Assembly (NCBI RefSeq): GCF_014646115.1
Contig: NZ_BMMV01000037.1
Coordinates: 1 to 52,625, forward strand
DNA from: Streptomyces camponoticapitis
GTDB lineage: Bacteria > Actinomycetota > Actinomycetes > Streptomycetales > Streptomycetaceae
DNA length: 52,625 bases
Direction of reading: 5' to 3'
How positions within the stretch are numbered: position 1 is the first letter of the stretch; every line of letters begins with the position of its first letter. The position numbers were made by a program, and so were the translations under genes. This document shows, in pieces, positions 40,681 through 51,164 of this stretch. A model generated the notes under the pieces. The model ran no database searches, had not been told where the DNA came from, and saw nothing but the letters and a program-made list of their open reading frames with translations.

Positions 40681-43056
40681 TCAACCTTCTGCCGAGGTGC
40701 TGCGGATTTCGTAGGCTGAGCTCTCCGTGGAGAGCAGACGGGCGGAGGCTTTGCGGTGCAATCCGGCCGCCGTCGGGTCGCCGAGACGCTCCAGCGTGTC
40801 CGCGAGCCGGAGCTCCAGCGCGGCCTGGAGCCGGGTGTCGCCGGCCAGCCGGGCGTACTCCACGGCCTCCTGGCAGGTCCCCAGCGACTCCTCGGGGCGG
40901 CCCGCGTACTCCTGGACCCTGGCCGCCTCGCTGAGGGCGCGGGCCTGGCCGGGGAGGTCCTGGAGCCTGCGGAAGCCCGCCGCGGCCGCCCGCCAGTGGC
41001 GCAGCGCCTCGCCGTAACGGCCCGCGCAGGCGTGGACGGCACCGAGCCGTCCGTACAGCCGCGCCTCGTCGGCCCGCTCACCGCGGCTGAGCCGCTGCGC
41101 GAGGGCGCGGCCGTACCAGTCGGCGGCGCGGTGCCAGTCCTGGAGCTCCTGGTAGGCGCCGCCTACGGATTCCATCGCGCGGCCGGTGGCGTAGTGGTCG
41201 TTCGCGGCCCTTCCGGCGTCCAGGGCCGACCGGTACCGGGCCAGCGCGTCGTGCGTACGGCCGGTCAGGGCGTCCAGATCACCGATGTTGAGCAGCGCGG
41301 CGGCCTCCTCGCGGTGCAGGCCCTGGCGCTCGGCGACACCGAGGACGAGCTGGTGCAGCCCGTACAGGTCCGGGGCCGCCGCGTCGGTGCCCTGGTGCGC
41401 GGCGAGCGCCCTGACCAGTGCGGAGACCAGCCTGCGGGCGAGGGTGTCCAGCCCGCCGTCGGCCACGGCGAGCCGGGCGGAGGCCAGGAGGGCCGGCCTG
41501 CGGGAGCGCAGCCACTCGGCGGCGGCCGGGGTGCTCGGGAAGCGCATGGCGCGGGGCAGCGCGGCGAGCTTCTTGCGCGCCTGCGAGCCGTCGGGTTCGG
41601 TGACCGCGCGGCAGGACTGGAGCAGTCGTACGGTCCGCTCCAGCATCCGGGCCCTGGCGAGCTGCACCTCGGCGGGGCGTTCGTTCGCCTCCACCAGCGC
41701 CCGCATGAACGGGGCGAGGGAGCCGAGGACCTCGTACTGCTCCCCCGCCGGCCGCAGCAGGTTCAGCCCGGCGAGGTCCTCCAGCGCCGCCTCGGCGGCG
41801 GAGACGGAACAGCCGACCAGCGCGGACGCGGTGTGGGCGTCGGCGAATCCGGCGGGGGCGAGTGCGAGCAGTCGCAGCACCCCGGCGGTGGAGGGCGGCA
41901 GGTCCTCGTACACGAACCGGAAGGCACGCGCCAACGCGCGGGCGCCCTGCGGCTGTTCGGGATCCGAGGGGACGGTGCGCAGCCGCCTGGCGGCGTCGGC
42001 GACGGAGACCGTGGGACGGGCGGCGAGCCAGCCGCCGATGACGGCGAGCGCGGCGGGCTGGCCGCCGCACTCCTCCGCGAGCGATTCGGCGGCCTGCGGG
42101 TCGACGGTGATCCGGACGGATCCGGTGTACGTGCCGAGCAGTTCGATCGCGGCCTTCGCGTCCAGGCCGCCGAGGGTGCACGGGCGGATGTCGGGGATAC
42201 CGGTGAGCGGGCCGCGCGCGACGGCGACGACGAGGCAGTCCGGATTCTCGGGGAGCAGGAGGTCGACCTGCTCGGCGTCGTGGGCGTCGTCGAGGAGCAG
42301 CAGGACCCGGCGTTCGGACAGCGCGTCGCGCACCATCTCGGACAGCTCGTCCTCACCGGCGCCCGGCGGCACGTCGATGCCGAACTCGCCGAGGAGGTCG
42401 CGCGCGGTGCGCTCGACGGGGACGGGCTCGCCACTCGGCTCGGTGAGCCGGATGTGCAGCACCCCGTCCGGATAGCGCCGCCCCACCTGCCGCGCCAACT
42501 CCCGGGCGAGCGCGGTCCGCCCGGAGCCCCGCTGCCCGGCGATGAGCAGCACACGGGTGTGGGCGGCCTTCCGCCCGGCGATGGTGTTGAGTCCGGCCCG
42601 CTCGATGTCGGTGTGCAGGCTCTTCAACTCCCGCTGCCGCCCGAAGAACCCGGGGGCCGCGAGGGCGGACGCCGGGTCGGGACGCGGTGCCGGGCCCGGC
42701 TCCGGGCGCCCGGCCCCGGCGTCCGGCACGGCCTGCGCCGGCGCTCGGGCTTCCGCGGACGCGACCGGTTCGCCGGCGGGAGTTGACGCGTCCACCCGGG
42801 TGTCGGCCCGGCGCGGGCGCGGCTCCCCGGGCGTGGGCGTCGTCGGCGGCCGGTCGTCGGCCGACGTGCGGTCGGGGACACGTCGTGCGTGGGTCGCGGA
42901 CCGTGGGCCTGACGTGCCGTCAGGGACGGAGCGACGGCCGGACGCGACCGCAGGGCCGGCCGACTTGGCGTCAGGTGCCGCCGTTTCGGGCGGAGTTGAG
43001 CGTTCCGTACGCGACCGGGCAGGGCCGCCGTTCACGTCCACCGCCTGGTCCGTCAC
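40681..43056 (-). CDS. STAND ATPase with TPR repeats (AfsR-like, no DNA-binding domain)
   Basis: A 791-aa protein from GTG 43056 (AAGGAG 7 nt upstream). Residues 1-150 are a low-complexity Pro/Ala/Gly region; FFGRQRELKSL begins an NB-ARC/AfsR-type ATPase with Walker A GQRGSGRT and Walker B RRVLLLLDDAHD; a winged-helix region follows (APFMRALV), then about six TPR units from residue 560 (ALARYRSALDAGRAAND and ALRHWRAAAAGFRRL). It lacks the SARP N-terminal DNA-binding domain of AfsR. Probably a signal-sensing NTPase; partner unknown. Divergent promoter not apparent. Confidence 0.8.
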   Translation of the reverse strand: MTDQAVDVNGGPARSRTERSTPPETAAPDAKSAGPAVASGRRSVPDGTSGPRSATHARRVPDRTSADDRPPTTPTPGEPRPRRADTRVDASTPAGEPVASAEARAPAQAVPDAGAGRPEPGPAPRPDPASALAAPGFFGRQRELKSLHTDIERAGLNTIAGRKAAHTRVLLIAGQRGSGRTALARELARQVGRRYPDGVLHIRLTEPSGEPVPVERTARDLLGEFGIDVPPGAGEDELSEMVRDALSERRVLLLLDDAHDAEQVDLLLPENPDCLVVAVARGPLTGIPDIRPCTLGGLDAKAAIELLGTYTGSVRITVDPQAAESLAEECGGQPAALAVIGGWLAARPTVSVADAARRLRTVPSDPEQPQGARALARAFRFVYEDLPPSTAGVLRLLALAPAGFADAHTASALVGCSVSAAEAALEDLAGLNLLRPAGEQYEVLGSLAPFMRALVEANERPAEVQLARARMLERTVRLLQSCRAVTEPDGSQARKKLAALPRAMRFPSTPAAAEWLRSRRPALLASARLAVADGGLDTLARRLVSALVRALAAHQGTDAAAPDLYGLHQLVLGVAERQGLHREEAAALLNIGDLDALTGRTHDALARYRSALDAGRAANDHYATGRAMESVGGAYQELQDWHRAADWYGRALAQRLSRGERADEARLYGRLGAVHACAGRYGEALRHWRAAAAGFRRLQDLPGQARALSEAARVQEYAGRPEESLGTCQEAVEYARLAGDTRLQAALELRLADTLERLGDPTAAGLHRKASARLLSTESSAYEIRSTSAEG

Positions 43057-43237
43057 GGCCACGCTCCTTCCCCTGCCCGTCCGGCGGGGTGCGCACGAGT
43101 CGAGCCCGGCGGGTGTCCGCACGGGTGATTCGAGCCTAGTTCACGCTGCGCGACCGACCCGGAGGGGCACGGCGACAAATCCCCCAATCGGATCAGCAGT
43201 TCGTCTTACCGCACTCCCCTCACGCCCCTCAGGTGCC

Positions 43238-43864
43238 TCACGCCTCGAACGGCCGCGCCGGCCATTCCGCGTCCGCCGCACGCAGCGCGTCCAGACCGTC
43301 CCCCGTCAGCGCGGCGGTCAGCGACAGCACGCCCACGACGAGCGCGTTGTTGTGCAGCTCGCCCGCCAGTACGCCTCGCACCAGCTCCGGCAGCGGCACC
43401 CGCGCCTGCTCCATGTCCGCCTCCTCGTCGGAGACGTCGAAGCGCTCGCCCTCCGCCTCGGACAGGCCGCGCGCCAGGAAGATCCGTACGGACTCGTCGC
43501 AGCCGCCCGGCGTCGTGTAGACGTCCGTCAGCACCCGCCAGTCCTCCGCCTTGACGTGCGCCTCCTCGTACAGCTCCCGCTCCGCCGCGTGCAGCGGGTT
43601 CTCGCCGGGGATGTCGAGCAGGCCCGCCGGGATCTCCCACAGCTTCTGGCGGACGGGGTGCCGGTACTGCCGTACGACGATCACGCGGTCCGCCTCGTCC
43701 AGGGCGAGGATCGCGACCGATCCGGGGTGGACCTGGTAGTCACGGCGCGCCACGGAGCCGTCGGGCATCACCACGTCGTCCGTACGGACGCTGGTCTTGT
43801 TGCCCCGGAACGGAGTCTCCGTGGCCGTGATCCGCCACTCCTCGGGGGTGTCCTTGATGGCCAT
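43238..43864 (-). CDS. Nudix ADP-ribose pyrophosphatase
   Basis: A 208-aa protein from ATG 43864 (GGAGG 9 nt upstream). Nudix box: PAGLLDIPGEN followed by AAERELYEEAHV; preceding VIVVRQYRHPVRQKLWEIP is the ADPRase hallmark, and TDVYTTPGGCDESV the substrate loop. It splits ADP-ribose to AMP and ribose-5-phosphate. It follows pyrG in the same orientation, as is common in actinobacteria. It is a second ADP-ribose-linked Nudix protein in this window. Confidence 0.88.
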   Translation of the reverse strand: MAIKDTPEEWRITATETPFRGNKTSVRTDDVVMPDGSVARRDYQVHPGSVAILALDEADRVIVVRQYRHPVRQKLWEIPAGLLDIPGENPLHAAERELYEEAHVKAEDWRVLTDVYTTPGGCDESVRIFLARGLSEAEGERFDVSDEEADMEQARVPLPELVRGVLAGELHNNALVVGVLSLTAALTGDGLDALRAADAEWPARPFEA

Positions 43865-43900
43865 CGACACTTACCTCCACACACGCCCACACAGCGGAAA

Positions 43901-43941
43901 CCGAGGTACGGTCCCGGGCTGCCGGGAGAGCCGTACCTCGG
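43901..43941 (-). terminator. Terminator after pyrG
   Basis: CCGAGGTACGG (43901-43911) pairs perfectly with 43931-43941 and encloses a 6-bp inner stem (TCCCGG/CCGGGA); it lies 28 nt after the pyrG stop, with a T-run-like TTTCCG on the minus strand. It may attenuate read-through into the Nudix gene. Confidence 0.7.
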
Positions 43942-43968
43942 CCAACGTTATCGCCCCGGGTCCGCCGT

Positions 43969-45627
<1,659 letters not shown>

Positions 45628-46032
45628 GGCCAAGACGGGGCTCCCGTGGTCGCGGTCTGAGGTGCGTACCGGCGCCCCTGTCCGGTGAATCACCGGTGAG
45701 ACCGGAGGATCTGGAGGGGTCGGCCGTCGCTGCGGTTCGGGGCCCCTGAGAAGCGCTGGGGGGCCATCCGTCCACGGGCCACCAGGGTATCAGCGACGGC
45801 GGGGGCACGTTCGCGTCGGCCGCCCGGGGCCCGGGCGCCGGGGCCTCGCGACGGGCGCGGGACACGGCGGCGGGCGCCGCCGGGACCGTTCACCGACGGC
45901 TGCCCCCGAAACTGGCGCCCGTGACATGCAAAAGATGCTTTCCGGCCAACCCACGCCGGGTGTTTGACGGTCCGTCGGCCCCTGCCCAAGATCACAAGTT
46001 GATCACCCCATGAGGCTTGATGATCAGCACAC

Positions 46033-46065
46033 GGTCACCGCGCGGTCACGTCCGGGTCACCAGGC
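46033..46065 (+). promoter_or_regulatory. PhoP-box-like triple direct repeat upstream of the GH15 gene
   Basis: Three units GGTCACCGCGC, GGTCACGTCCG and GGTCACCAGGC start at 46033, 46044 and 46055, exactly 11 nt apart. The Streptomyces PhoP operator is made of 11-nt units resembling G(G/T)TCACC. The array is about 255 nt from the GH15 start and 400 nt from pyrG. Confidence 0.5.
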
Positions 46066-46319
46066 CCGTCGGCACTGAGTTGTCGCCCCGTTACCGCACG
46101 TCATCGGAGCTGCGGCGGCTTGGGTTGTGTCACTGTTGGCCAACTCGTTCGGCTCATTTGTGTTGCCTGGACACCTGCGCGGATCTCCGAAGTGCGTCGT
46201 ATCCTGCTCGGACATTCGCTGCCGAGTCCGGCCGGCAAACGGCACTATCCCCGCCCGTGTTCCCGGAAAAAGAGCTCGTCAACGACCCTTGACCGCAGTA
46301 AGCGCCCCGAGGGGCGAAC

Positions 46320-48146
46320 GTGGCCGTTCGACTGGAGATGCACGTGGCCGGGCGCATCGAGGATTACGCACTCATCGGAGACATGCAGACCGCCGCCCTG
46401 GTCTGCCAGGACGGCACAGTCGACTGGCTGTGCCTGCCTCGCTTCGATTCGCACGCCGTGTTCGCGGCGCTGCTGGGAACCGACGAACACGGTTTCTGGC
46501 GGCTCGGACCGGCCTCCCCCGCGGGGGCCGAGCCCCCGCGGGCCGACCGGCGCCGCTACGTGGGCGACTCCCTGATCCTGGAATCGGAGTGGGACACGCC
46601 GCGCGGCACGGTCAGAGTGACCGATTTCATGCCCCCGCGTGACGGCGCGCCGCAGCTGATCCGGATCGTGGAAGGTGTCAGCGGCCGGGTGCCGATGCGC
46701 TCCGCGCTGCGGATGCGTTTCAGCTACGGCCGGGTGGTGCCCTGGGTGCACCAGGTGGACAACCGCACCGTCGCCGTCGCCGGGCCGGACTCGATCTGGC
46801 TCGACACCGAGGCGGACACGTACGGCAAGAACCTGACGACGTACTCCGACTTCACGGTGGCCCCCGGCGACCGCGTCGCGTTCACCATCAGCTGGCAGCC
46901 CTCGCACCGGCAGCCTCCCGCGCTGCCGGACCCCGAGGGATCACTCACGCTGACGTCGGACTTCTGGCGGGAGTGGGTCGAGCACTGTACGTACCACGGC
47001 CCCTACCGCGAGGCCGTCGTCCGCTCGCTGATCACGCTCAAGGCACTGACGTACGCGCCGACCGGCGGCATCGTCGCCGCGCCCACGACGTCGCTGCCCG
47101 AGGAGATCGGGGGCGTACGGAACTGGGACTACCGCTACACCTGGCTGCGCGACGCCGCCATCACCCTGTCCTCCCTGCTGCGCACCGGCTACCGCGAGGA
47201 GGCCCGCGCGTGGCGCGAGTGGCTGCTGCGGGCCGTCGCCGGCGACCCCGAGAATCTCCAGATCATGTACGGGATCGCGGGCGAGCGTGAGCTGGGCGAG
47301 GCGGAGCTGGACTGGCTGCCGGGCTACGAGCAGTCGGGACCGGTCCGGGTCGGCAACGGCGCGGCGCACCAGCTCCAGCTCGACGTGTACGGCGAGGTCA
47401 CCGAGGCCCTGCACCTGGCGCACATGACGGGCCTGGCGCGCAACGACTACGCCTCCCTGCTCCAGCTCAAGCTGATCGAGTATCTGGAGACGCACTGGGA
47501 CCAGCCCGACGAGGGCATCTGGGAGGTGCGCGGGCCGCGCAGGCACTTCGTGCACTCCAAGGTGATGGCGTGGGTCGCGGTCGACCGGACGATCAAGCTG
47601 ATCGAGTCGGGCGACGCGGACGGCCCGCTGGAGCGCTGGCGCGAGATGCGCGACGACATCCACCACGACGTGTGTGAGAAGGGTTACGACAAGGAGCGCA
47701 ACACTTTCACGCAGTCCTACGGCTCCAAGGAGCTGGACGCCTCGCTTCTGCTGATCCCGCAGATGGGCTTCCTGCCGCCGGACGACAAGCGCGTCATCGG
47801 CACCATCGAGGCGATCCAGCGGGAGCTGTCCACGGAGGACGGCTTCGTCCTGCGCTACCCGACCTCGGGCGACGAGGCGGGACTGGACGGCCTGGAGGGT
47901 GACGAAGGCGCGTTCCTGGCCTGCTCGTTCTGGCTGGCCGACGACCTCGCGATGATCGGCCGGGTCGATGAGGCCCGCAAGCTCTTCGAGAAGCTGCTGG
48001 CCCTCCGTAACGACCTCGGGCTGCTCGCCGAGGAGTGGGACCCGAAGCTCCAGCGCCAGGTCGGCAACTTCCCGCAGGCGTTCAGCCATGTCCCGCTGAT
48101 CGACACGGCGCTGCGCCTGACGGCTTCGGGCGCGTACGGCGGCTGA
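46320..48146 (+). CDS. Glycoside hydrolase family 15 protein (glucoamylase/trehalase-like)
   Basis: A 608-aa soluble protein. An alternative GTG at 46344 with GGAG at 6-nt spacing is equally good (600 aa). N-terminal beta domain (AGRIEDYALIGDMQTAALV, VDWLCLPRFDSHAVFA), then an (alpha/alpha)6 barrel with GGVRNWDYRYTWLRDAAI, PDEGIWEVRG (general acid candidate) and GDEGAFLACSFW (general base candidate). In actinobacteria this subgroup includes trehalases as well as glucoamylases; I cannot choose. No signal peptide, so it acts in the cytosol, likely on trehalose or short alpha-glucans. Confidence 0.88.
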   Translation: MAVRLEMHVAGRIEDYALIGDMQTAALVCQDGTVDWLCLPRFDSHAVFAALLGTDEHGFWRLGPASPAGAEPPRADRRRYVGDSLILESEWDTPRGTVRVTDFMPPRDGAPQLIRIVEGVSGRVPMRSALRMRFSYGRVVPWVHQVDNRTVAVAGPDSIWLDTEADTYGKNLTTYSDFTVAPGDRVAFTISWQPSHRQPPALPDPEGSLTLTSDFWREWVEHCTYHGPYREAVVRSLITLKALTYAPTGGIVAAPTTSLPEEIGGVRNWDYRYTWLRDAAITLSSLLRTGYREEARAWREWLLRAVAGDPENLQIMYGIAGERELGEAELDWLPGYEQSGPVRVGNGAAHQLQLDVYGEVTEALHLAHMTGLARNDYASLLQLKLIEYLETHWDQPDEGIWEVRGPRRHFVHSKVMAWVAVDRTIKLIESGDADGPLERWREMRDDIHHDVCEKGYDKERNTFTQSYGSKELDASLLLIPQMGFLPPDDKRVIGTIEAIQRELSTEDGFVLRYPTSGDEAGLDGLEGDEGAFLACSFWLADDLAMIGRVDEARKLFEKLLALRNDLGLLAEEWDPKLQRQVGNFPQAFSHVPLIDTALRLTASGAYGG

Positions 48147-48162
48147 GCGTCCGGGCGGATCC

Positions 48163-48209
48163 CCCGTCGGCGACCTGGCGCCGGTGCGCGCTGTTCAGGT
48201 GCCGACGGG
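48163..48209. terminator. Stem-loop between GH15 and TDT genes
   Basis: CCCGTCGGC plus ACCT pairs with AGGT plus GCCGACGGG around about 20 nt; the right arm runs into the 3' end of the convergent transporter gene. Confidence 0.45.
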
Positions 48210-49196
48210 GCGCCTGCCGCCGAGGACGAGCACCAGGCTCCGGGCGGCGAGGGCGGCGATGCTCACGGTCGCCAGCGAGGTGAGGAGCCACGCCCACGCC
48301 TCGATGTCGGTGATGTGGAGGGCCGTGAGCCAGCGCATGCCGAAGTTGGTCGTCGAGGCGACGGGGAAGGCGAAGGCCCAGAACCCGAGGGTGAAACCCA
48401 CTCGGCGGTAGTCGGGCAGGAGCATCAGCTGGACCAGCACCAGCAGGATGATGACGCCGGCCAGCACGTCGATGACGGGGTCCACACGGTTCTCGTGGGC
48501 GGCGAACCAGGCGATTCCCGCGGTGGCGGGCGAGGCGAGCAGCACGGAGAGCAGCGGTGTCGCCGCCGGTGGCAGAGGCTTCTGGGTGGTGAGCCGGGCG
48601 AAGAAGAGGGCGCTGAGGACGACCCAGAAGAAGAGCCCCGCGCCGACGGCGGTCAGGGCGGCCGTGCGGGCACCGATGCCGGTGAAGGCGATGCTGGTGA
48701 TGGACGCGCCCGCCGCATAGGGCAGGAAGTAGCCCGGGTGGACGGCGGCGAGCGGCACGTCACCACGGAAGAGGTGGGTGAGCATGGCGGCGACCATCAG
48801 CAGCAGAGCGGCGACGAGCACTCCGCAGACCCATTCGGCCGCCGTGCGGGAGTAGAGGCTCAGATGGGGCGTCATGAGCAGCCCGACGACCGGCGGGTAG
48901 GCGGTCAGAGGCGCTGTCACGGGATTCCCGAGGTCCGCGCCGAGCGTTCCGGTGTGTCGCGGACCGCCTGTCAGATAGATGACCGTCAGGACCAGCCAGA
49001 CAGCCGCGGCCGCCGCGTAGGTCGCGTCACCCACCCACTTCGGGGCGTCCACGACCGTCTGGGCCTCCACCCACACCCCGCCCAGGCCCGCGAGGCCGAG
49101 AGGCACGGCGAACAGCGTGATCACACCGGTCGGCATGCCGGCCGGTGGCGCCTGCGCGGTCTGCCCCTGCGAGCCGTCGGCGCCGCCGTCGGTCAT
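48195..49196 (-). CDS. TDT-family (TehA/SLAC1-like) transporter
   Basis: A 333-aa membrane protein from ATG 49196 (AGGAGA 4-5 nt upstream). About ten hydrophobic helices are visible, with PTGVITLFAVPLGLAGLGGVW at the start (in two pieces), FLPYAAGASITSIAF and LGFWAFAFPVASTTNFGMRW, typical of the TehA/voltage-independent anion channel fold. Family members transport tellurite, malate, sulfite or other anions. The first 20 residues are hydrophilic. Substrate unknown. Confidence 0.85.
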   Translation of the reverse strand: MTDGGADGSQGQTAQAPPAGMPTGVITLFAVPLGLAGLGGVWVEAQTVVDAPKWVGDATYAAAAAVWLVLTVIYLTGGPRHTGTLGADLGNPVTAPLTAYPPVVGLLMTPHLSLYSRTAAEWVCGVLVAALLLMVAAMLTHLFRGDVPLAAVHPGYFLPYAAGASITSIAFTGIGARTAALTAVGAGLFFWVVLSALFFARLTTQKPLPPAATPLLSVLLASPATAGIAWFAAHENRVDPVIDVLAGVIILLVLVQLMLLPDYRRVGFTLGFWAFAFPVASTTNFGMRWLTALHITDIEAWAWLLTSLATVSIAALAARSLVLVLGGRRPVGT

Positions 49197-49452
49197 GGGT
49201 TCTCCTGCCCTCCGGGTCGCGCCGAGCACGATGGACACACCGGCGGTCCTGCCTCGTGCGGCCCGGAGAGACAACGGACGTACGACGGCCGACGGAGCGC
49301 TCACCCATGGTGCGGGTGGCCCGGTGGAGACGCACTCCGGGCCGCGCAGGCAGGGGACGCCCGACCGGAGGACACCGTCCCCGCCGCTCACACCGGCGGA
49401 CGTGGCCGCGTCGGCCAAGGTTTCGGGTCGCCACCGGACGCGGGTCCCGGGA

Positions 49453-49481
49453 CGGACATCGGCGCGCGGGCCGGGTAGCGT
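49453..49481 (+). promoter_or_regulatory. Probable leaderless promoter of the PucR-type regulator
   Basis: CGGACA (49453-49458), 17 nt, TAGCGT (49476-49481), then ATG at 49490 with no SD. Confidence 0.5.
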
Positions 49482-49489
49482 CCGGCCTC

Positions 49490-51121
49490 ATGGACGATCA
49501 GGGCGGAATCACCGTGCGGCAGGCCCTGGACCTGCCGGGGCTCCGTGCCGGGCTCCCCGAGGTCGTCGCCGGGGCGGACCGGCTCCACCGCACCGTGCGC
49601 TGGGTGCACGCGGGCGAGGTGCCGAACATCGCGTCCCTCCTCAAGGGCGGCGAGCTGCTCCTCACCACCGGCATCGGGCTGGGCACCCGCCCCGCCGAGC
49701 AGCGCGCCTTCGTGCGCGGGCTCGCCGATCGCGGGATCGCCGCCCTGGTGGTGGAGCTCGGGCCGCGATTCGGGCGGCTGCCCGCGGCGGTCGTGGACGC
49801 GGCGCGGGCGGCCGGGCTGCCGCTGGTGCAGCTGCACCGCGAGGTGCCGTTCGTCTCGGTGACCGAGGAGGTCCACACCGAGATCGTCAACGGTCACTAC
49901 GCGCTGCTGCGCCAGGCCGAGGAGGTCCACCGGCGGTGCACGGACGCGCTGCTCGACGGCGGCGGCGTGCCCCAGGTGCTGCGCATCCTCGCCGACTTCG
50001 CCGGCAACCCGGTCTTCCTGGAGACCGCCGACGGGCAGCTGCTGTTCGCGGCGGCCGGTGCGGCGGGGGCGCCGACGGCCGCGGAACCGCTCCAGGTCTG
50101 GGAGGGGCTGCGGGCACAGCGGGCCGACCGCGAGGCGGGGCCGCCCGCCGGCTCGGTGCTGGTGGATGTGCCCGGTGGCGGGCACGGCGCCGGTTCCGTA
50201 CGGGCCAGGCTCGTACTGCCTCCGGTGTCGGCCCCGCTGCTGCCGGTGCACCGGATGGCGGCCGAGCGGGCGGCGGGCATCCTCGCGGTGGTCCTCATGC
50301 AGGCGCGCCAGGAGGACGAACTGGCCGCGCGCGGCCGGGGCGATTTCCTCACCGATCTGGCGGAGGGCCGGGTCACGGCGGACGACGCGCCCGCGCAGGC
50401 CGCCGTGCTGGGATTCCGGCCGGGCGAGGGGCCGCTGCTGCCGGTGGTGATGCGGCTGGGCCCCGAGCCCGCTCCGCCGGGCGACTGGGCGCCGCTGGCA
50501 CGGGCGGTGCTGGAGGAGCTGGGGTACGTCGGGGTGCCGGTGCTCCTGGGCGTACGTCCCGTGGAGGGCCGGATCCCGCTGCTGATCGGACTGCGCTCGG
50601 AGTCCGAGCGCGGGGCCGTGGCCGACCGGGTGGCCGCGGCGCTGCGTGCGGGCCTGGAACGGGCCGGACTGGAGCGGCCCGGCGGCCCCCGGCCCGTGGT
50701 GGTCGTCGGTGTCCCCGGCGGCTGGACGGCGGCGGGCGCGGGTCTGCGGCACGCGGCCGAGACCGCGGCGGCGGCCGGGGGTCTGCCGGAGCGGCCGTGG
50801 CACGACGCCGGACGGCTGGACATCGACCTGCTGCTGTGGCGGCTGCGGGACCATCCTGATCTGTCGGCGTTCGTGGACCGCGCGATCGGCCCGCTGCTCG
50901 CCCACGACCGCACGTCCCGCGCCCCGTTGCTGCCGACACTTGCGACGTTCCTGGACCACGCGGGCCGCAAGGCGGAGACGGCGCGCGAGCTGCATCTCAA
51001 CCGGCAGACCCTCTACAACCGGCTGGCCCGGATCTCCGAACTGCTCGGGACGGACCTCGACGACCCGCACACTGTGCTGGCCCTGAGCCTGGCGCTTCGG
51101 GCGCGGCGCCACGTGCGCTGA
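49490..51121 (+). CDS. PucR-family transcriptional regulator
   Basis: A 543-aa protein. N-terminal PucR domain (TVRQALDLPGLRAGLPEV, GGELLLTTGIGL, LPLVQLHREVPFVSVTEEV), a middle GGDEF-like region and a C-terminal HTH of PucR type (TARELHLNRQTLYNRLARISELL). PucR regulators control purine, amino acid or aldehyde catabolism. It is monocistronic and leaderless. No obvious catabolic neighbour; the divergent gene is the TDT transporter (start to start about 290 nt), a possible target. Confidence 0.85.
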   Translation: MDDQGGITVRQALDLPGLRAGLPEVVAGADRLHRTVRWVHAGEVPNIASLLKGGELLLTTGIGLGTRPAEQRAFVRGLADRGIAALVVELGPRFGRLPAAVVDAARAAGLPLVQLHREVPFVSVTEEVHTEIVNGHYALLRQAEEVHRRCTDALLDGGGVPQVLRILADFAGNPVFLETADGQLLFAAAGAAGAPTAAEPLQVWEGLRAQRADREAGPPAGSVLVDVPGGGHGAGSVRARLVLPPVSAPLLPVHRMAAERAAGILAVVLMQARQEDELAARGRGDFLTDLAEGRVTADDAPAQAAVLGFRPGEGPLLPVVMRLGPEPAPPGDWAPLARAVLEELGYVGVPVLLGVRPVEGRIPLLIGLRSESERGAVADRVAAALRAGLERAGLERPGGPRPVVVVGVPGGWTAAGAGLRHAAETAAAAGGLPERPWHDAGRLDIDLLLWRLRDHPDLSAFVDRAIGPLLAHDRTSRAPLLPTLATFLDHAGRKAETARELHLNRQTLYNRLARISELLGTDLDDPHTVLALSLALRARRHVR

Positions 51122-51164
51122 GCGGGAGGCGGCGTGCCGTACCTCGGGCCGGCGCGGGCCCGCG

